The notes under the pieces are model-generated. The model had not been told where the DNA came from. It searched no databases and saw only the letters and a program-made list of their open reading frames with translations. The position numbers and the translations under genes are program-made. From positions 143,852,993 to 143,916,992 of the forward strand of contig NC_044557.1 of assembly GCF_007565055.1 (NCBI RefSeq): 64,000 nt of DNA. Reading direction: 5' to 3'. Source of the stretch: Rhinopithecus roxellana. Taxonomy: Eukaryota > Chordata > Mammalia > Primates > Cercopithecidae. Shown piece by piece: positions 32,100 to 43,399 of the stretch. Numbering within the stretch: position 1 is the first letter of the stretch; each line of letters begins with the position of its first letter.

Positions 32100-33500
32100 A
32101 AGTTCATGGTGCAAGGTCTTCAAACATATGAGGAAATAGGCCAGCATGATTAAAAGTCCAGGAAAAAATAATATATAACCCAAAGAACTAAATTTAATAT
32201 TGGAATTATCAGATATAAAATACAAAATAAATTTGTATGAAGAAGCAAAAAGATTGCATAAAAGACAAAACTGCACATTGCACAAGCAATAAAATGTATC
32301 ATAAATGAGCCAATCATTTATTTTAAATGAATTGATCTTGAAGATGTAATCACTTGGCTTTAAAGGCTCAATGGATGGGCAAAATGGCAATTTAGATGTA
32401 GCTAAAAAGAGAATTAGCACATATGAGGATAGATTAAAAGATGCTGCAAGGAGAAAAAGGGAAATAAAGAATGTGCCATGTATCAAGTGTCATGAATTAA
32501 AATAAACCTAACTCCAGATACAGTTTGGTGAAACTGAACAGGAAGGATGAAAGAAGATATTAAATGCTAAGGTAACCACATTATTTATTCTCCAAACTAG
32601 AACTTTTTTTTGGAGTCAATGAGGGCATTCTTGATGAATATGCTAAGAAAACAAACTTAAAACAGCTGTCTTAGGCAAACTCACATTCCAGGTCATCCTA
32701 TTAAAGCACCCAGTAAAGCCGGGCGGAGTGGCTCATGCCTGTAATCCCAGCACTTTGGGAGGCTGAGCTGGCGGATCACTTGAGGTCAGGAGTTCGAGAC
32801 TAGCCTGGCCAGCATGGTGAAACCCCATCTGTCTCTACCAAAAAGTATAAACAATTAGCCAGGTGTGGTTGTATGTGCCTGTAATCTCAGCTACTTGGGA
32901 GGCTGAGACAGGAGAATCGCTTGAACCTAAGGAGGGTGGAGGTTGTAGTGAGCCAAGAGCATGCCACTGCACTCCAGCCTGGGTGAAAGAGCGACACTCT
33001 GTACCAAAAAAAAAACAAAAAAACAAAAAACAAACAAACAAAAAAAAAACCAAAGAGAGAGAAAAAAAAGCAAGCAGTGAGAAAAAAAGTCACCTATACA
33101 TACACAGAATGATCAATGGACTGTCAACAGTCTTCTTAACAGCAACAAATGGGAGCAAGAGAACTGAACTGTCAAATAATATATAAAAAATACAGACAGC
33201 AAACCACTATGGCCCTCGAATTATGAACTCTGGAAAACTATAATTCAAGAATGAAACTGAAAGAAAGTCATTTTCAAATAAGCAAAAACAGAATTTATCT
33301 CCAGTGAACCTTCACTAATAGTACTTCTAAAAGATGTTCAGAAATGAAAGAAAATCACAAACAAAAACCTGCAGAAGGAGCAAAGTGTGAACTATTGGAA
33401 GGAATGAATGAACAAAGAAACACATTGATAAACATGCGTATATCTAAAGCACACATTACCTGTATAGAATAATAGCATCAGTTTCATAAGTTAAGAAAAA
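32100..33500 (+). mobile_element. L1/HAL1 ORF1-region fragment, Alu-split
   Basis: 32200-32225 'ggaattatcagatataaaat', 32395-32460 'agctaaaaagagaattagc' followed by 'gctgcaaggagaaaaaggg', then after the Alu 33110-33380 'tcttcttaacagcaacaaat', 'tcattttcaaataagcaaaa' and 'cttctaaaagatgttcag'. These are ORF1 coiled-coil and C-terminal-region phrases of old L1M/HAL1. It lies downstream of an ORF2-region fragment of the same strand, an inverted gene order for one L1, so the two are separate or rearranged copies. Confidence 0.6.
32718..33066 (+). mobile_element. Alu SINE
   Basis: A complete dimer with an unusually long mixed A/C tail (poly-A with CAAA units at about 33004-33060). Flanks AAAGCACCCAGTAA (32703-32716) and AAAGCAAGCAGTGA (33067-33080) are the target duplication. 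Confidence 0.93.
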
Positions 33501-33510
33501 AATGAAAACA

Positions 33511-33832
33511 GGCCAGGCGTGATGGCTCATGTCTGTAATCCCAGCACTTCGGGAGGCCAAGCCACTGGATCACTTCGGCCCAGGAGTTTGAGACCAGTCT
33601 GGGCAACATGGCAAAACCCAGTTTCTATGAAAAATAGAAAAATTAGCCCATCATGGTAGTGCATGCCTGTAGTCTCAGCTACTTGGGAGGATGAGGCAGG
33701 AGGATCACTTGAGTCCAAGAGTTCAAGCAAGGCTGTAGTAAGCTGTGATCACACCACTGCACTCCAGCCTGGTCAACAGAGAAAGATCTGTGTATTTAAT
33801 TTAAAAAACAAAACAAAACAAAACAAAAAAAC
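33511..33832 (+). mobile_element. Alu SINE (J-like)
   Basis: A diverged dimeric Alu with an AAAAC-repeat tail (33803-33831). It includes the 70-bp segment 33571-33640 shared with the isolated patch at 30836. Confidence 0.92.
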
Positions 33833-33833
33833 A

Positions 33834-33960
33834 GCTGGGTGCAGTGATGCACACCTATAAGCCCAGCTACTTGGGAGGTTGAGGCAGGAGGATCCCTTAA
33901 GCCCAGGAGTCAGAATCTAGCCTGGGCAACAGTTAAAACAACATCATTAAAACAAAACAC
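33834..33960 (+). mobile_element. Alu-like single arm after Alu tail
   Basis: 'gctgggtgcagtgatgcaca', 'cccagctacttgggaggttg', 'cccttaagcccaggagtcag' and 'gcctgggcaacag' form a single compressed arm beginning right after the tail of the previous Alu. Confidence 0.75.
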
Positions 33961-34067
33961 TAGACAACAGTACCATGTAGGCTGGGAAAGGGTGATCGCA
34001 ACAATGTTCATTAAACCTCTTATATGATCCTGGGAAAGATGCTGATTAACTTTAGATTTAAAAAAGT

Positions 34068-34519
34068 ACCATAAAACTAGAGATCATTACGTTAAGTGAA
34101 ATAAGCCAGGCACAGAAAGACAAACATCACTGTGCTCACTTATTTGTGGGATCTAAAAGCCAAAACAATTGAACTCATGGACGTAAAGAGTAGAATGATG
34201 GTTGCCAAAGGCTGGGAAGGGTAATGGGGGGCTGGTGGGGAGGATGGGATGGTTAATGAGCACAAAAAAATAGAATGAATAAGACCTACTATTTGATAGC
34301 ACAACAGGATGACTATAGTCAATAATAATTGTACATTTAAAAAATAACGAGTATAACTGGATTGTCTATAACTCAAAGGATAGATGCTTGAGGGTATGGA
34401 CACTCCATTCTCCATGATGTGCTTATTTCGCATTTCATGCCTGTATCAAAACATCTCATGTGTTCCATAAATACATACACCTACTATGTACCCACAAACA
34501 TTAAAAAAAAAAAAAAATT
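34068..34519 (+). mobile_element. L1 3' end (L1PB/L1MA-type)
   Basis: 'gatcattacgttaagtgaa', 'ataagccaggcacagaaaga', 'tcacttatttgtgggatc', 'gactatagtcaataataat' and 'cctactatgtacccacaaac' followed by poly-A (34502-34517). It is a short 5'-truncated copy of an older primate L1 3' UTR. Confidence 0.9.
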
Positions 34520-34825
34520 GGCCGGGTGCAGTGGTTCACACCTGTAATCCCAGTATTTTGGGAGGCCAAGGTGGGTGGATCACGAGCTCAAGAGATGGAG
34601 ACCATCCTGGCTAACATGATGAAATCTGGTCTGTACTAAAAATACAAAAAAAAAAAAAAAACTGGGTGTGGTGGTGGACGCCTGTAGTCCCAGTTACTCG
34701 GAAGGCTGAGGCAGGAGAATGGCCTGAACCCAGGAGGCAGAGCTTGCAGTGAGCCGAGATCACGCCACTGCACTCCAGCCTGGGCGACACAGCGAGACTC
34801 CGTCCCAAAAAAATAAAAAGAAAAG
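34520..34825 (+). mobile_element. AluY-like SINE in L1 poly-A
   Basis: A complete Alu starting in the poly-A of the L1 just upstream. It has 'gatcacgagctcaagagatg' and 'ggcagagcttgcagtgagcc', the younger-subfamily blocks. The mid-Alu A-rich linker is expanded to 16 A (34648-34663). Confidence 0.94.
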
Positions 34826-34974
34826 TTTAAAAGATGTATGGTAAAATACTAAAGGTAACTACTAAAATAAAAGAAATATGGTAGATAACTTATGAACCCA
34901 TGGACAAGGTAAGAAGGAAGAAAAAGAAAATTCATTTTAGAAAAAGCAAGAACAGCAACAATTCAGTGTGACAA

Positions 34975-36100
34975 TATTAAGTATTGGCAAGATTGTAGGG
35001 TAATGTTAAAATTTTATACTGCTGTGGAAAAACTTTTTGGCGCTATCTTACTAGAGAAAAATATGTATACTCAACAACCCAGCAGTACCACTCTCGCATA
35101 GAGAGAAGAAAATCTTAGGTACATGTGGATAGAAACTAAAATGTTTTTAGCAGCATTGTCCATAACATTAAAAACTAGATACAACCCTGTATTCACTTAC
35201 TGGAGCTGCCATAACAAAATGCCACAGGCTAAGTGGTTTAAACAACAGAGGAGTTTCTCACTGGTTGGGAGGGTAGAAGTCCTGGATCAAGATGGCAGCA
35301 GGGGCCTTTGCCTGGGGTCTCTCTCCTTGGCGTGCAGATAGGTGCCTTCTCGCTGTGTTCTCACAGGGTTTTTCCTCTACGTGCAAATCCTGGTGTCTCC
35401 GTGAATCGCAATGTCCTCTTCTTATAAGGATACCAGTCAGATTAGATTAGGGCCCAGCCTAATGCCTTACTCTGCCTTAACTTTTTGAAGGTCCCATCTC
35501 CAATACGGTCTCATTCTGCGGTCCGGGAGGGTTAGAGCTGCAACATATGCATTTTTGGGGAACACAATTTAGCCTCTAACAGACCCAAACGTGTACATAA
35601 TATACATAATAAACAGGAATCTATAACCAAATTTGGGAATAAGTACTCAAAGGAATGTTATGCAGCAGTAACATGAACGAATTACATGTGATAAAATGGA
35701 AAATATTGAGTAAGAAAAGCAAATTGCAAAAGACTACCTCCATTCTAACACCATTTTTACATGGGAAAAGAAAACCAAAACTAAACAGCGTGCAATTTAG
35801 TGATATGTATACATGATACCACTATTTTTATAAGGCATGGGAATAATAAAGCTAAAGTTCAAGACAGTGGTTACCTCTTAGGGAGATGGAAACCTACAGT
35901 GTTGGTAATGTCTAAGTCATAAGTTGGGTGGCAGGCTATGGATATTCATTTAATCCATCATTACTAATATCTACTTATATCTTCATATACATATTTATAT
36001 CTGATATGTATATCATTACATATTATTTTTGTATGTATCAAATATAATGATATTAGGTATTAAAAAGACCTTTTATGGAGGAGAACTGGGAATGTGTTGG
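34975..36100 (+). mobile_element. Old L1 3' region split by MLT1
   Basis: 34975-35187 and 35582-36100 are two parts of an old L1 3' region ('tatactgctgtggaaaaact', 'tagcagcattgtccataac', 'ggaatgttatgcagcagtaa', 'gttacctcttagggagatgg'). The text resumes after the MLT1. Confidence 0.75.
35188..35581 (-). mobile_element. MLT1 LTR inserted in L1
   Basis: An antisense MLT1-type LTR: starts TGTATTCACTTACTGG, 'agctgccataacaaaatgcc', 'ctctctccttggcgtgcaga', 'cctcttcttataaggatacc', 'agattagattagggcccagc', ends 'agcctctaaca'. Flanks AACCC and GACCC give a 4-of-5 target duplication. Solo LTR. Confidence 0.9.
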
Positions 36101-36510
36101 TTTTACCATTTAGAAAAAAGTACAGCTCGCTGCCGGCGCTCATTTAATTTTACATAAACATGCTCTTTGAGGCTGAAGTAAATCTGATTTTCAATGTGAA
36201 AATAAAATATAAAAACAGTTCTTGGAGTTATGTCTCAACAGAATGAACATCAGAATCATCCGAACGTCTATTTTGGAAAAAAAATCAGATTCATTAAATG
36301 AATCTTCCTTCATTTAGCCAACAACTTTTCCAGAACCATGTTAACATCAAATGTAGGAATTCTATGTTTTCTAGTATTTGACATTTTCAGCGATTGAGAA
36401 TTACTATATCTTGTAAATGGAAATACCACTACGAAAAGCAGAATGCTATAAATAAAATGATGTCTTTTGTTTCCAAACTTGATACACTAGAGCAATAGGA
36501 AAAGAACAAC

Positions 36511-36562
36511 AAAAGCGAGATAGTTCCTGACAAATTAAAAGCGAGGTAGTTCCTATCAGAGT
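36511..36562 (+). repeat. 26-bp imperfect tandem duplication
   Basis: AAAAGCGAGATAGTTCCTGA... (36511-36536) is followed at once by AAAAGCGAGGTAGTTCCTAT... (36537-36562). The two copies share about 20 of 26 positions. Confidence 0.85.
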
Positions 36563-36604
36563 TATGCTGGGCAAACGCCAGTCAGCAAGGATTCTCAGAG
36601 CAAA

Positions 36605-36872
36605 CAGCAAAAAGTACAAAGTCTCTGTTAGGCAGGATGCATAAGTTCTGAAGATCTACTGTATAGCATGGTAACTATAATAATAATGCATTGTATACTT
36701 GAAAATTGCTGAGAGATTAGATCTTAAATGTTCTTACCACAAGAAAATGATAAGCATGTGAGGTGACGGATATATTAATTAGTTTGATGTAATCATTTCA
36801 CAATGCATACATATTTCAAAGCATCACATGGTACACCATTTTTAGTTGTCAATCATACCTTAATAAAGCTGA
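36605..36872 (+). mobile_element. L1 3' end (L1MA/L1MB-type)
   Basis: 'gatgcataagttctgaagat', 'gtatagcatggtaactataa', 'tgtatacttgaaaattgctg', 'gtgaggtgacggatatatta' and 'caatcataccttaataaagc' follow the 3' UTR order. Confidence 0.85.
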
Positions 36873-36876
36873 GGGA

Positions 36877-37184
36877 GCACCAGGCATGGTGGTTCACCAC
36901 TATAATCTCAGCTACTCTAGACAATGAGGTGAGAGGATCACTTGAGGCCAGGAGTTCGAGACTAGCCTGGGCAACATAGTGAGACCCCTGTCTCCTAAAA
37001 AGAATTTGTTTTTTTATCAGCCAGGTGTGGTGGTCCACACCTGCAGTCCTGCATACTCAGAAAGCTGAGGCAGGAGGATCCCCTGAACACAGGAACTCAA
37101 GGTTACAGTGAGCTACGATCACGCCACTGCACTCTACCCTGGGTGACAGAGGGAGACCCCATCTCAAAAAATAAAAATAAAAAA
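36877..37184 (+). mobile_element. Alu SINE (J-like)
   Basis: An old dimeric Alu ('caggcatggtggttcacc' ... 'aagctgaggcaggaggatcc' ... A-rich tail) placed directly after the L1 3' end, in the L1 tail. Confidence 0.9.
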
Positions 37185-37526
37185 AAGCCAAGACGGTAAT
37201 ACCTCTTATGACAACATATTTTTATGTACACCTCTTTGTGAATGGATGTTAACTCATTTATACTACTGTACACTTGTCCTAATTTTATATTTTGAATAAT
37301 TTAGTGGTGGGTGTGGAATTAGAGGACGTCTTTGTAGAGAATAGAATGTGTCTCTGGTACTTGATTATCCATATACCAGACTTTCTTCCTTCTGCAGTTC
37401 AAATATAGTACACTTGTAATTTCATCTCATGATTGTAGTAATAGCGTAGTCAAAATCTATCTGAGACTTCTTATCCTTGTAAATTAATACTTGTGATAGT
37501 GTAAGCATATTAATGACTTTCTTTAG
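37185..37526. other. Non-coding stretch, nothing recognised
   Basis: AT-rich, no recognised repeat. Confidence 0.4.
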
Positions 37527-37765
37527 AGCTGGTTTCTCCACCTCAGCATTACTGACCATTCAGGGCTGTGGATGATTCTTTGTTGCGGATGACAGTCCTG
37601 TACTAGCACAGAATGTTTAGCAGCATCTCTGACCTTTCCACCACTAGATGTCAGTAGCACACCCCTCACTCCCCACCCCCAGTCAAGACAATCAAAAAAA
37701 CGTCTCCTGAAGTTGACAAATGTCCCTTGGGACAAAATCAGTATTCTAGAGAATTTCTGATTCAA
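37527..37765 (+). mobile_element. MER20-like DNA transposon
   Basis: 'ctggtttctccacctcagc', 'attactgaccattcaggg', 'gatgattctttgttgcggat', 'aatgtttagcagcatctctg', 'ccactagatgtcagtagcac' and 'gacaaatgtcccttgggac' follow the MER20 consensus over nearly its whole length of about 220 bp. Orientation is by consensus convention; the exact ends are worn. Confidence 0.75.
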
Positions 37766-37769
37766 ATGA

Positions 37770-38955
37770 CCCTTAGAGACTCTATACTGAAATTATTTTT
37801 TCATAGCTCATTCTACTTTTCTATCTTGCTAAATAAGTTCATGTTTTGCTCCTTAATGTAAAGACCTTAGTTTGGGGTCATCAAAACAGTGCTGACGTTA
37901 TCACACAGGAACACTAGCAATAAATAAATTTTATTTTTTTCTTAATGTTTCACTCCACGAAATACTCTGGATGTAGACTGAGGAGAAGGTACCTGAACTT
38001 TTGTGTTGTCCTGATAATGAACTTTAATTTTAACCTCCATAGCTGTGAACAAATCCATGCTTTACTTACACTTTCCCAATTATGTTAAGGGGACTATAAA
38101 ATATTACACTGAAAGCTTTCTTTCTATTTTTTATATAAAGCTCTTTATATATTTAGCATTATTTCTTAGAATGTATTTATCAACAATAAAAGTATTGGCT
38201 CAAGATTATGAACAGTTGTAGAGCTCTTGAATGTACTGCCATATTGCTTTCCTGAAGGATTATGCCAGTTTATACCACCATGTGAACTGGTTTAAAATCA
38301 TACCATTGACCCTTCTAAACTCTACTAAGAAAATAAGATTTTGTCCATCCACCGTAAGGATACTGGCTTTCTCAATTCTTTCCAATGCTTTCCAGTTTCT
38401 AGAAACTATTATTATTACTGTTATGATCAAAGGTAAAAGTCTTGTTTTGCAGTTTTTGACCTTACATCTATTGATTGACAGTTATCTGTTGTCTAGGCCT
38501 TAAAGAACTACCAAAAAAAATTGAATTGGGTTTGTATCTATACATATTTAAGTTACAGATAAGTGCAGAAATAAAACAATGCGTTAATAAATTAAATAGA
38601 TAATGAGTTATGCAAATGCCATCCTTCTTAGTTCATCACCTGGAGATTGATGGCATCCATGGATGTGACACATCTAATCTCATTCCTAAAACAGAAATGC
38701 CATATTTGGATACAATTGCATCCAAGCCAGATTAGGTCTTACTGTGATGCCTGGAAATTTCCTGTATTGGAAACACTGCAAAATTCAAACTAAAAGCCAG
38801 CCTTTCATTCTGACTCATGACACCAACAAAAGCACTTTATTTTGTGATGTAAGATACTTGAGAATTTTGGTTCCAAACTTTTTGTTCCAAGATTGCCCTC
38901 CTGAGTTATAAACTTCATGAATTTTAGAATAAGAAGTTTAAGTTCAATAATTTTC
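37770..38955. other. Non-coding stretch, possible antisense L1 trace
   Basis: 38210-38300 ('tgccatattgctttcctgaa', 'ttatgccagtttataccacc') resembles antisense old L1 3' text. The rest is not recognised. Confidence 0.35.
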
Positions 38956-41349
38956 CCTTAAAATTTATTTCAAGCTCTTATCATAATGTAACAGCAAAAA
39001 TGAATAGGCATTACTACTGATTCTATAGAAATAAAAATGATAAGAGAATACCATAAACAATTGTATGCCAACAAATTGAATAACATAGATGAAGTGGAGA
39101 AATTCTTCTAAATACACAATCTACCAAAACTGAGTCATGAAGAAATAGAAAATCTGAATAGATATATAGATATGAAGATTGAATTGGTAATCATAAATAT
39201 CACACACACACAGAAACCCAGGACCACATGTCTTCACTGGTGAATTCTACCAAACATTTAAGAAGAATTAACATCAATCTTTCTTAAACTCTTCCAGAAA
39301 ATTTAAGAAAAGGAAACATTTCCTAACTATGAGGCCAGTGTTACCCTGTTGCCAAAGCCAGACAAAGACACTACAAAATTCTAAGGACTGTTTTTCAGAA
39401 ATAGAAAAATCCAACTTGAAATTCATATGGAATCCCATGGGATACCAAAGAGCCAAAACAAGCTTGAAAAAGAACAAAGTTGGAGCTCTCACACTTTCTT
39501 TTTCAAAACTTACTACGAAATCTCAGTAATTAATCCAGTGTGGTACTGACATAAAAATATACATGTAAACCAATGGAATAAAATCTAGAGCCCAGGAAAA
39601 ATCTTAAAAATGTAGTCAGTTGATTTTTTGACAAGAACGCCTTATTATCCAATAAGGAAAAGACAGTTTTTTCAACAAATAATGCTGGGAAACCTGGATA
39701 TCCACATGCAAAAGAATGAAGTTGGACCCTTGCTTTACATCATACACAAAAATTAACTCAATATGGGTCAAAGACCTAAAGCTAAGAGTGAAAACTATAA
39801 AACTCTTAGAAGAAAATCCTCATGACTTGGATTTGGTGATGACTTCTTGGCTGTAACACCAAAATCATAGGCAACAAACAAAAATAATAATAAACTAGAC
39901 TTCAAATTTTAAGACTTTTGTACTTCAAAGGACGTCATCAAAAGAAGAAGAAGATAACTCACTGAATGGAAGAAAATATTTGCAAATCGTGTACCTGATA
40001 AAGGATTAATATCTGCAATGTATAAAGAACTTCTATAACTCAACAACAAACCAGACAACCCAATTCACAAAGCAGTGAGGGACTCGAACAGACATTTTCC
40101 CAAGAAAAATACATAGTGGCTAATAAGCAATGAAAAGATATTTAACATCATTAGTTATTAAGTAAATGCAAGTCAAAATATTGGCCAGCATATGGAGAAA
40201 ATGGAATTCTTGTGCATTGCTAGTGGGAATATAAAGCGAAAAAAAAAAAAAGTTACTTGTTCTCAAAGAGTTAAACAGAATTATCATATGATCCAGCAAT
40301 TCCACTCTCAGATATATACCCCAAAGAACTGAGAATAGTCAATAAACTAGGTACTAATGGAACATATCTCCAAATAATAAGAACTATTTAAGACAAACCC
40401 ACAGCCAATATCATACTGAATGGGGACAAAAGCTTGACGCATTCCCTTTGCAAACTGGCATAAGACAAGGATGCCCTCTCTCACCATTCCTATTCAACAA
40501 AATATTGGAAATTCTGGCCAGGGCAATCAAACAAGAGAAAGAAATAAAGGATATTCAAATAGGAAGAGAGGAAGTCAAATTGTCTGTTTGCAGATTACAT
40601 GATTGTATATTTAGAAAACCCCATCATCTCAGTCCAAAAACTTCTTAAGCTGACAAGCAACTTCAGCAAAGTCTCAGGATACAAAATCAATGTGCAAAAA
40701 TCACAAGCATTCCTATACACCAACAACAGACAAGCAGAGAGTCAAATCATAAGTGAACTCACATTCACAATTGCTACAAAGAGAAAAAAGACCTAGGAAT
40801 ACAGCTAACAAGGGATGTGAAGGACCTCTTCAAGGACAACTACAAACCACTGCTCAAGGAAATAAGAGAGGACACAAACAAATGGAAAAACATCCCATCT
40901 TCATGGATAGTAAGAAGCAATATCATGAAAGTGGCCATACTGCCCAAAATAATTTATAGATTCAATGCGATTCCCATCAAACTACCATTGACAGTCTTTA
41001 CAGAATTAGAAAAAAACTATCTTAAACTGCATATGGAACCAAAAAAGAGCCCATATAGCCAAGACAATTGTAAATAAAAAGAACAAAGCTGGAGGCATCA
41101 TGCTACCTGACTTCAAACTATACTACAAGGCTACAGCAACCAAAACAGCATGGTACTGGTACCAAAACAGATATATAGACCAGTGGAACAGAAATAATTC
41201 TGTTATTCCTCTAACCAGAGGTCTCAGAAATAATACCACACATCTACAACCATCTGATCTTCGACAAACTTGACAAAAACAAGCAATGGAGAAAAGATCT
41301 CCTATTCAATAAATTGTACTGGGAAAACTGACTAGCCATATGCAGAAAA

Positions 41350-41739
41350 ATGAAACTGGACCCCTTCCTTACACCTTATACAAAAATTAACTCAAGGTGG
41401 ATTAAAGACTTAAATGTAAAACCCAAAACCATAAAAACCCCAGAAGAAAACCTAGGCAATACCATTCAGGACATAGGCCTGGGCAAAGACTTCATGACAA
41501 CACCACCAAAAGCAATGGCAACAAAAGCCAAAATTGACAAATGGGATTTAATTAAACTAAAGAGCTTCTGGACAGCAAAAGAAATGAGCATCAGAGTGAA
41601 CAGGCAACCTACAGAATGGGAGAAAATTTTTGCAATCTACACAACTGACAAAGCTCTAATATCCAGAATCTACAAGGAATGTAACAAATTTACAAGAAAA
41701 AAACAAATGATCCTATCAAAAAGTGGTCAAAGGATATGA
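41350..41739 (+). pseudogene. L1 ORF2 C-terminal remnant frame
   Basis: A 129-codon open stretch corresponding to part of the L1 ORF2 protein downstream of the reverse transcriptase domain (MKLDPFLTPYTKINSRWIKD start, phrases such as KAKIDKWDLIKLKSFWTAKE). It has no initiation context of its own and is cut by stops on both sides, so it is a fragment of a dead L1 gene. Confidence 0.9.
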
Positions 41740-41767
41740 ACAGACAACTTCTTTAAAAAAAGACACT

Positions 41768-42047
41768 GCCTGGGCACAGTGGCTCACGCCTGAAATCCCA
41801 GCACTTTGGGAGGCTGAGGAGGGCAGATCACAAGGTCAGGAGTTCGAGATCAGCCTGGCCAGCATAGTGAAACCCTGTCTCTACTAAAAATACAAAAAAT
41901 CATCTGGGCATGGTAGTGCATGCCTGTAATCCCAGCTACTCAGGAGGTTGAGGCAGGAGAATCACTCGAACAGAGAAGGCAGAGGTTGCAGTGAGCTGAG
42001 ATTGTGCCACTGCACTCCAGCCTGGGTAACAGAGCAAGACTCTGTCT

Positions 42048-42080
<33 letters not shown>
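41768..42080 (+). mobile_element. Alu SINE inside the younger L1
   Basis: A complete Alu with a 30-base A tail (42051-42079). It interrupts L1 ORF2 between 'gacaacttctttaaaaaaag' and 'agacatttatgtggcc'. It is therefore the third and youngest layer of this nest. Confidence 0.95.
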
Positions 42081-42086
<6 letters not shown>

Positions 42087-43399
42087 TTTATGTGGCCAAA
42101 CATATGAAAAAAAGCTCAACATCATTGATCATTAGAGAAATGCAAATCAAAACCACAATGAGATAACATCTCACGCCACTAAGAATGGTGATGATTAAAA
42201 AGTCAAGAACCAATAGATTCTGGTAAGGTTGTGGAGAAATAGGAACGCTTTTACACTGTTGGTGGGAATGTAAATTAGTTCAACCACTGTGGAAAACAGT
42301 GTGGTGATTCCTCAAGGATCTAGAACCAGAAATACCATTTGACCGAGCAATCCCATTACTGGGTATATACCCGAAGGAATATGAATCATTCTGCTATAAA
42401 GACACATGCACACACATGTTTATCGCAGCACCATTTACAATAGTAAAGACTTGGAACCAACCCAAATGCCCATCAATAATAGACTGGATAAAGAAAGTGT
42501 GATACATATACATGATGGAATACTATGCAGCCATAAAAGGGAATGAGATCATGTTCTTTGCAGGGACATGGATGAAGCTGGAAACCATCATCCACAGCAA
42601 ATTAACACAGGAACAGAAAACCAGGATATCACACATTCCCACTTATAAGTGGGAGTTGAACAATGAGAACACATGGACGCAGGTAGGAGAACAACACACA
42701 GCAGGATCTGTTGGGGGCTAGGAGGCAAGGGAAGGGAGACCATTAGGACAAATAGCTAATCCTTGCAGGTCTTAAAACCTAGATTATGGATTGATAGATG
42801 CAGCAAACCACCATGGCACACATATACCTATGTAACAAACCTGCACATTCTGCACTTGTATCCCAGAACTTAAATTTTTAAAAAAGAATTGAGAACAATG
42901 ACTCAAACAGATACTCAGTGTTCACTGTAGCACTATTTGCAATAGCCAAAAGGTGAAACATCTTTTGTGCTTATCAATAGATGAAAGGATAAACAAAATA
43001 TGGCGTATACATATAATGGAGTATTATTCAACCATAAAAGAAATGAAATTGTGACACCTGCTACTACATGAATGAAAACATTATGCTAAGTGAAATAAAC
43101 AGACACTAAGGGGCAAATATTGTATGATTTAACTTACAGGAGGTACATAGAATAGGGAAATACAGAGAGACAAAAGTAAAACAGAGGTTACTAGGGCCTA
43201 AGAAGGAGAGAATGGGGAGCTACTTATTTAATGGTACATTTTCTGTTTAGGATTTTGAAAAGCTTCTTGAGACGGATGATGGTGAAGGCTGTACAACATT
43301 GTGAATATACTTAATGCCCCTGAACTGTACACTTAAAATGGTCAATGTGGTACATTTTTTGTTACATATACTTACTACAATTAAAAAATAAGAGATAAT

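Larger units (their letters stand above)
40340..42882 (+). mobile_element. 5'-truncated L1 (L1PA/L1PB-like) inside older L1
   Basis: It starts in ORF2 at 'caataaactaggtactaatg', runs through the end of ORF2 and the 3' UTR ('ggcacacatatacctatgta', 'acctgcacattctgcacttg') to a short A-rich tail. A target duplication in the host L1 is visible: AAAGAACTGAGAATA (40323-40337) and AAAGAATTGAGAACA (42883-42897). ORF2 is broken by many stops and shifts; near 41195-41220 about 20 bases ('ataattctgttattcctc') interrupt the usual order. About 2.5 kb including an Alu. Not able to encode a protein. Confidence 0.93.
38960..43395 (+). mobile_element. Old L1 host copy, split by younger L1
   Basis: Left part 38960-40339: ORF2 reverse-transcriptase region and downstream ('gtcttcactggtgaattcta', 'gtgttaccctgttgccaaa', 'cagttgattttttgacaaga', 'gtgggtcaaagacc'-like, 'aatgcaagtcaaaatattgg', 'atgatccagcaattccactc'). 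Right part 42883-43395: 'tgcaatagccaaaaggtgaa', 'ggagtattattcaaccataa', 'gtacacttaaaatggtcaat', ending in an A-rich tail. An internal deletion at about 39375 joins 'gacactacaaaattctaag' to text normally further downstream. L1MA/MB-type. Non-coding. Confidence 0.88.

Noticed and set aside
32088..32486. 132-codon minus-strand hydrophobic frame
   Set aside because: It is the reverse strand of A-rich L1/HAL1 ORF1 sequence; A-rich sense strands give Phe/Leu-rich antisense frames by default.
41350..41739. Functional L1 ORF2
   Set aside because: It is only a 129-codon fragment of a 5'-truncated L1 with stops and an Alu interrupting ORF2. It cannot support retrotransposition.
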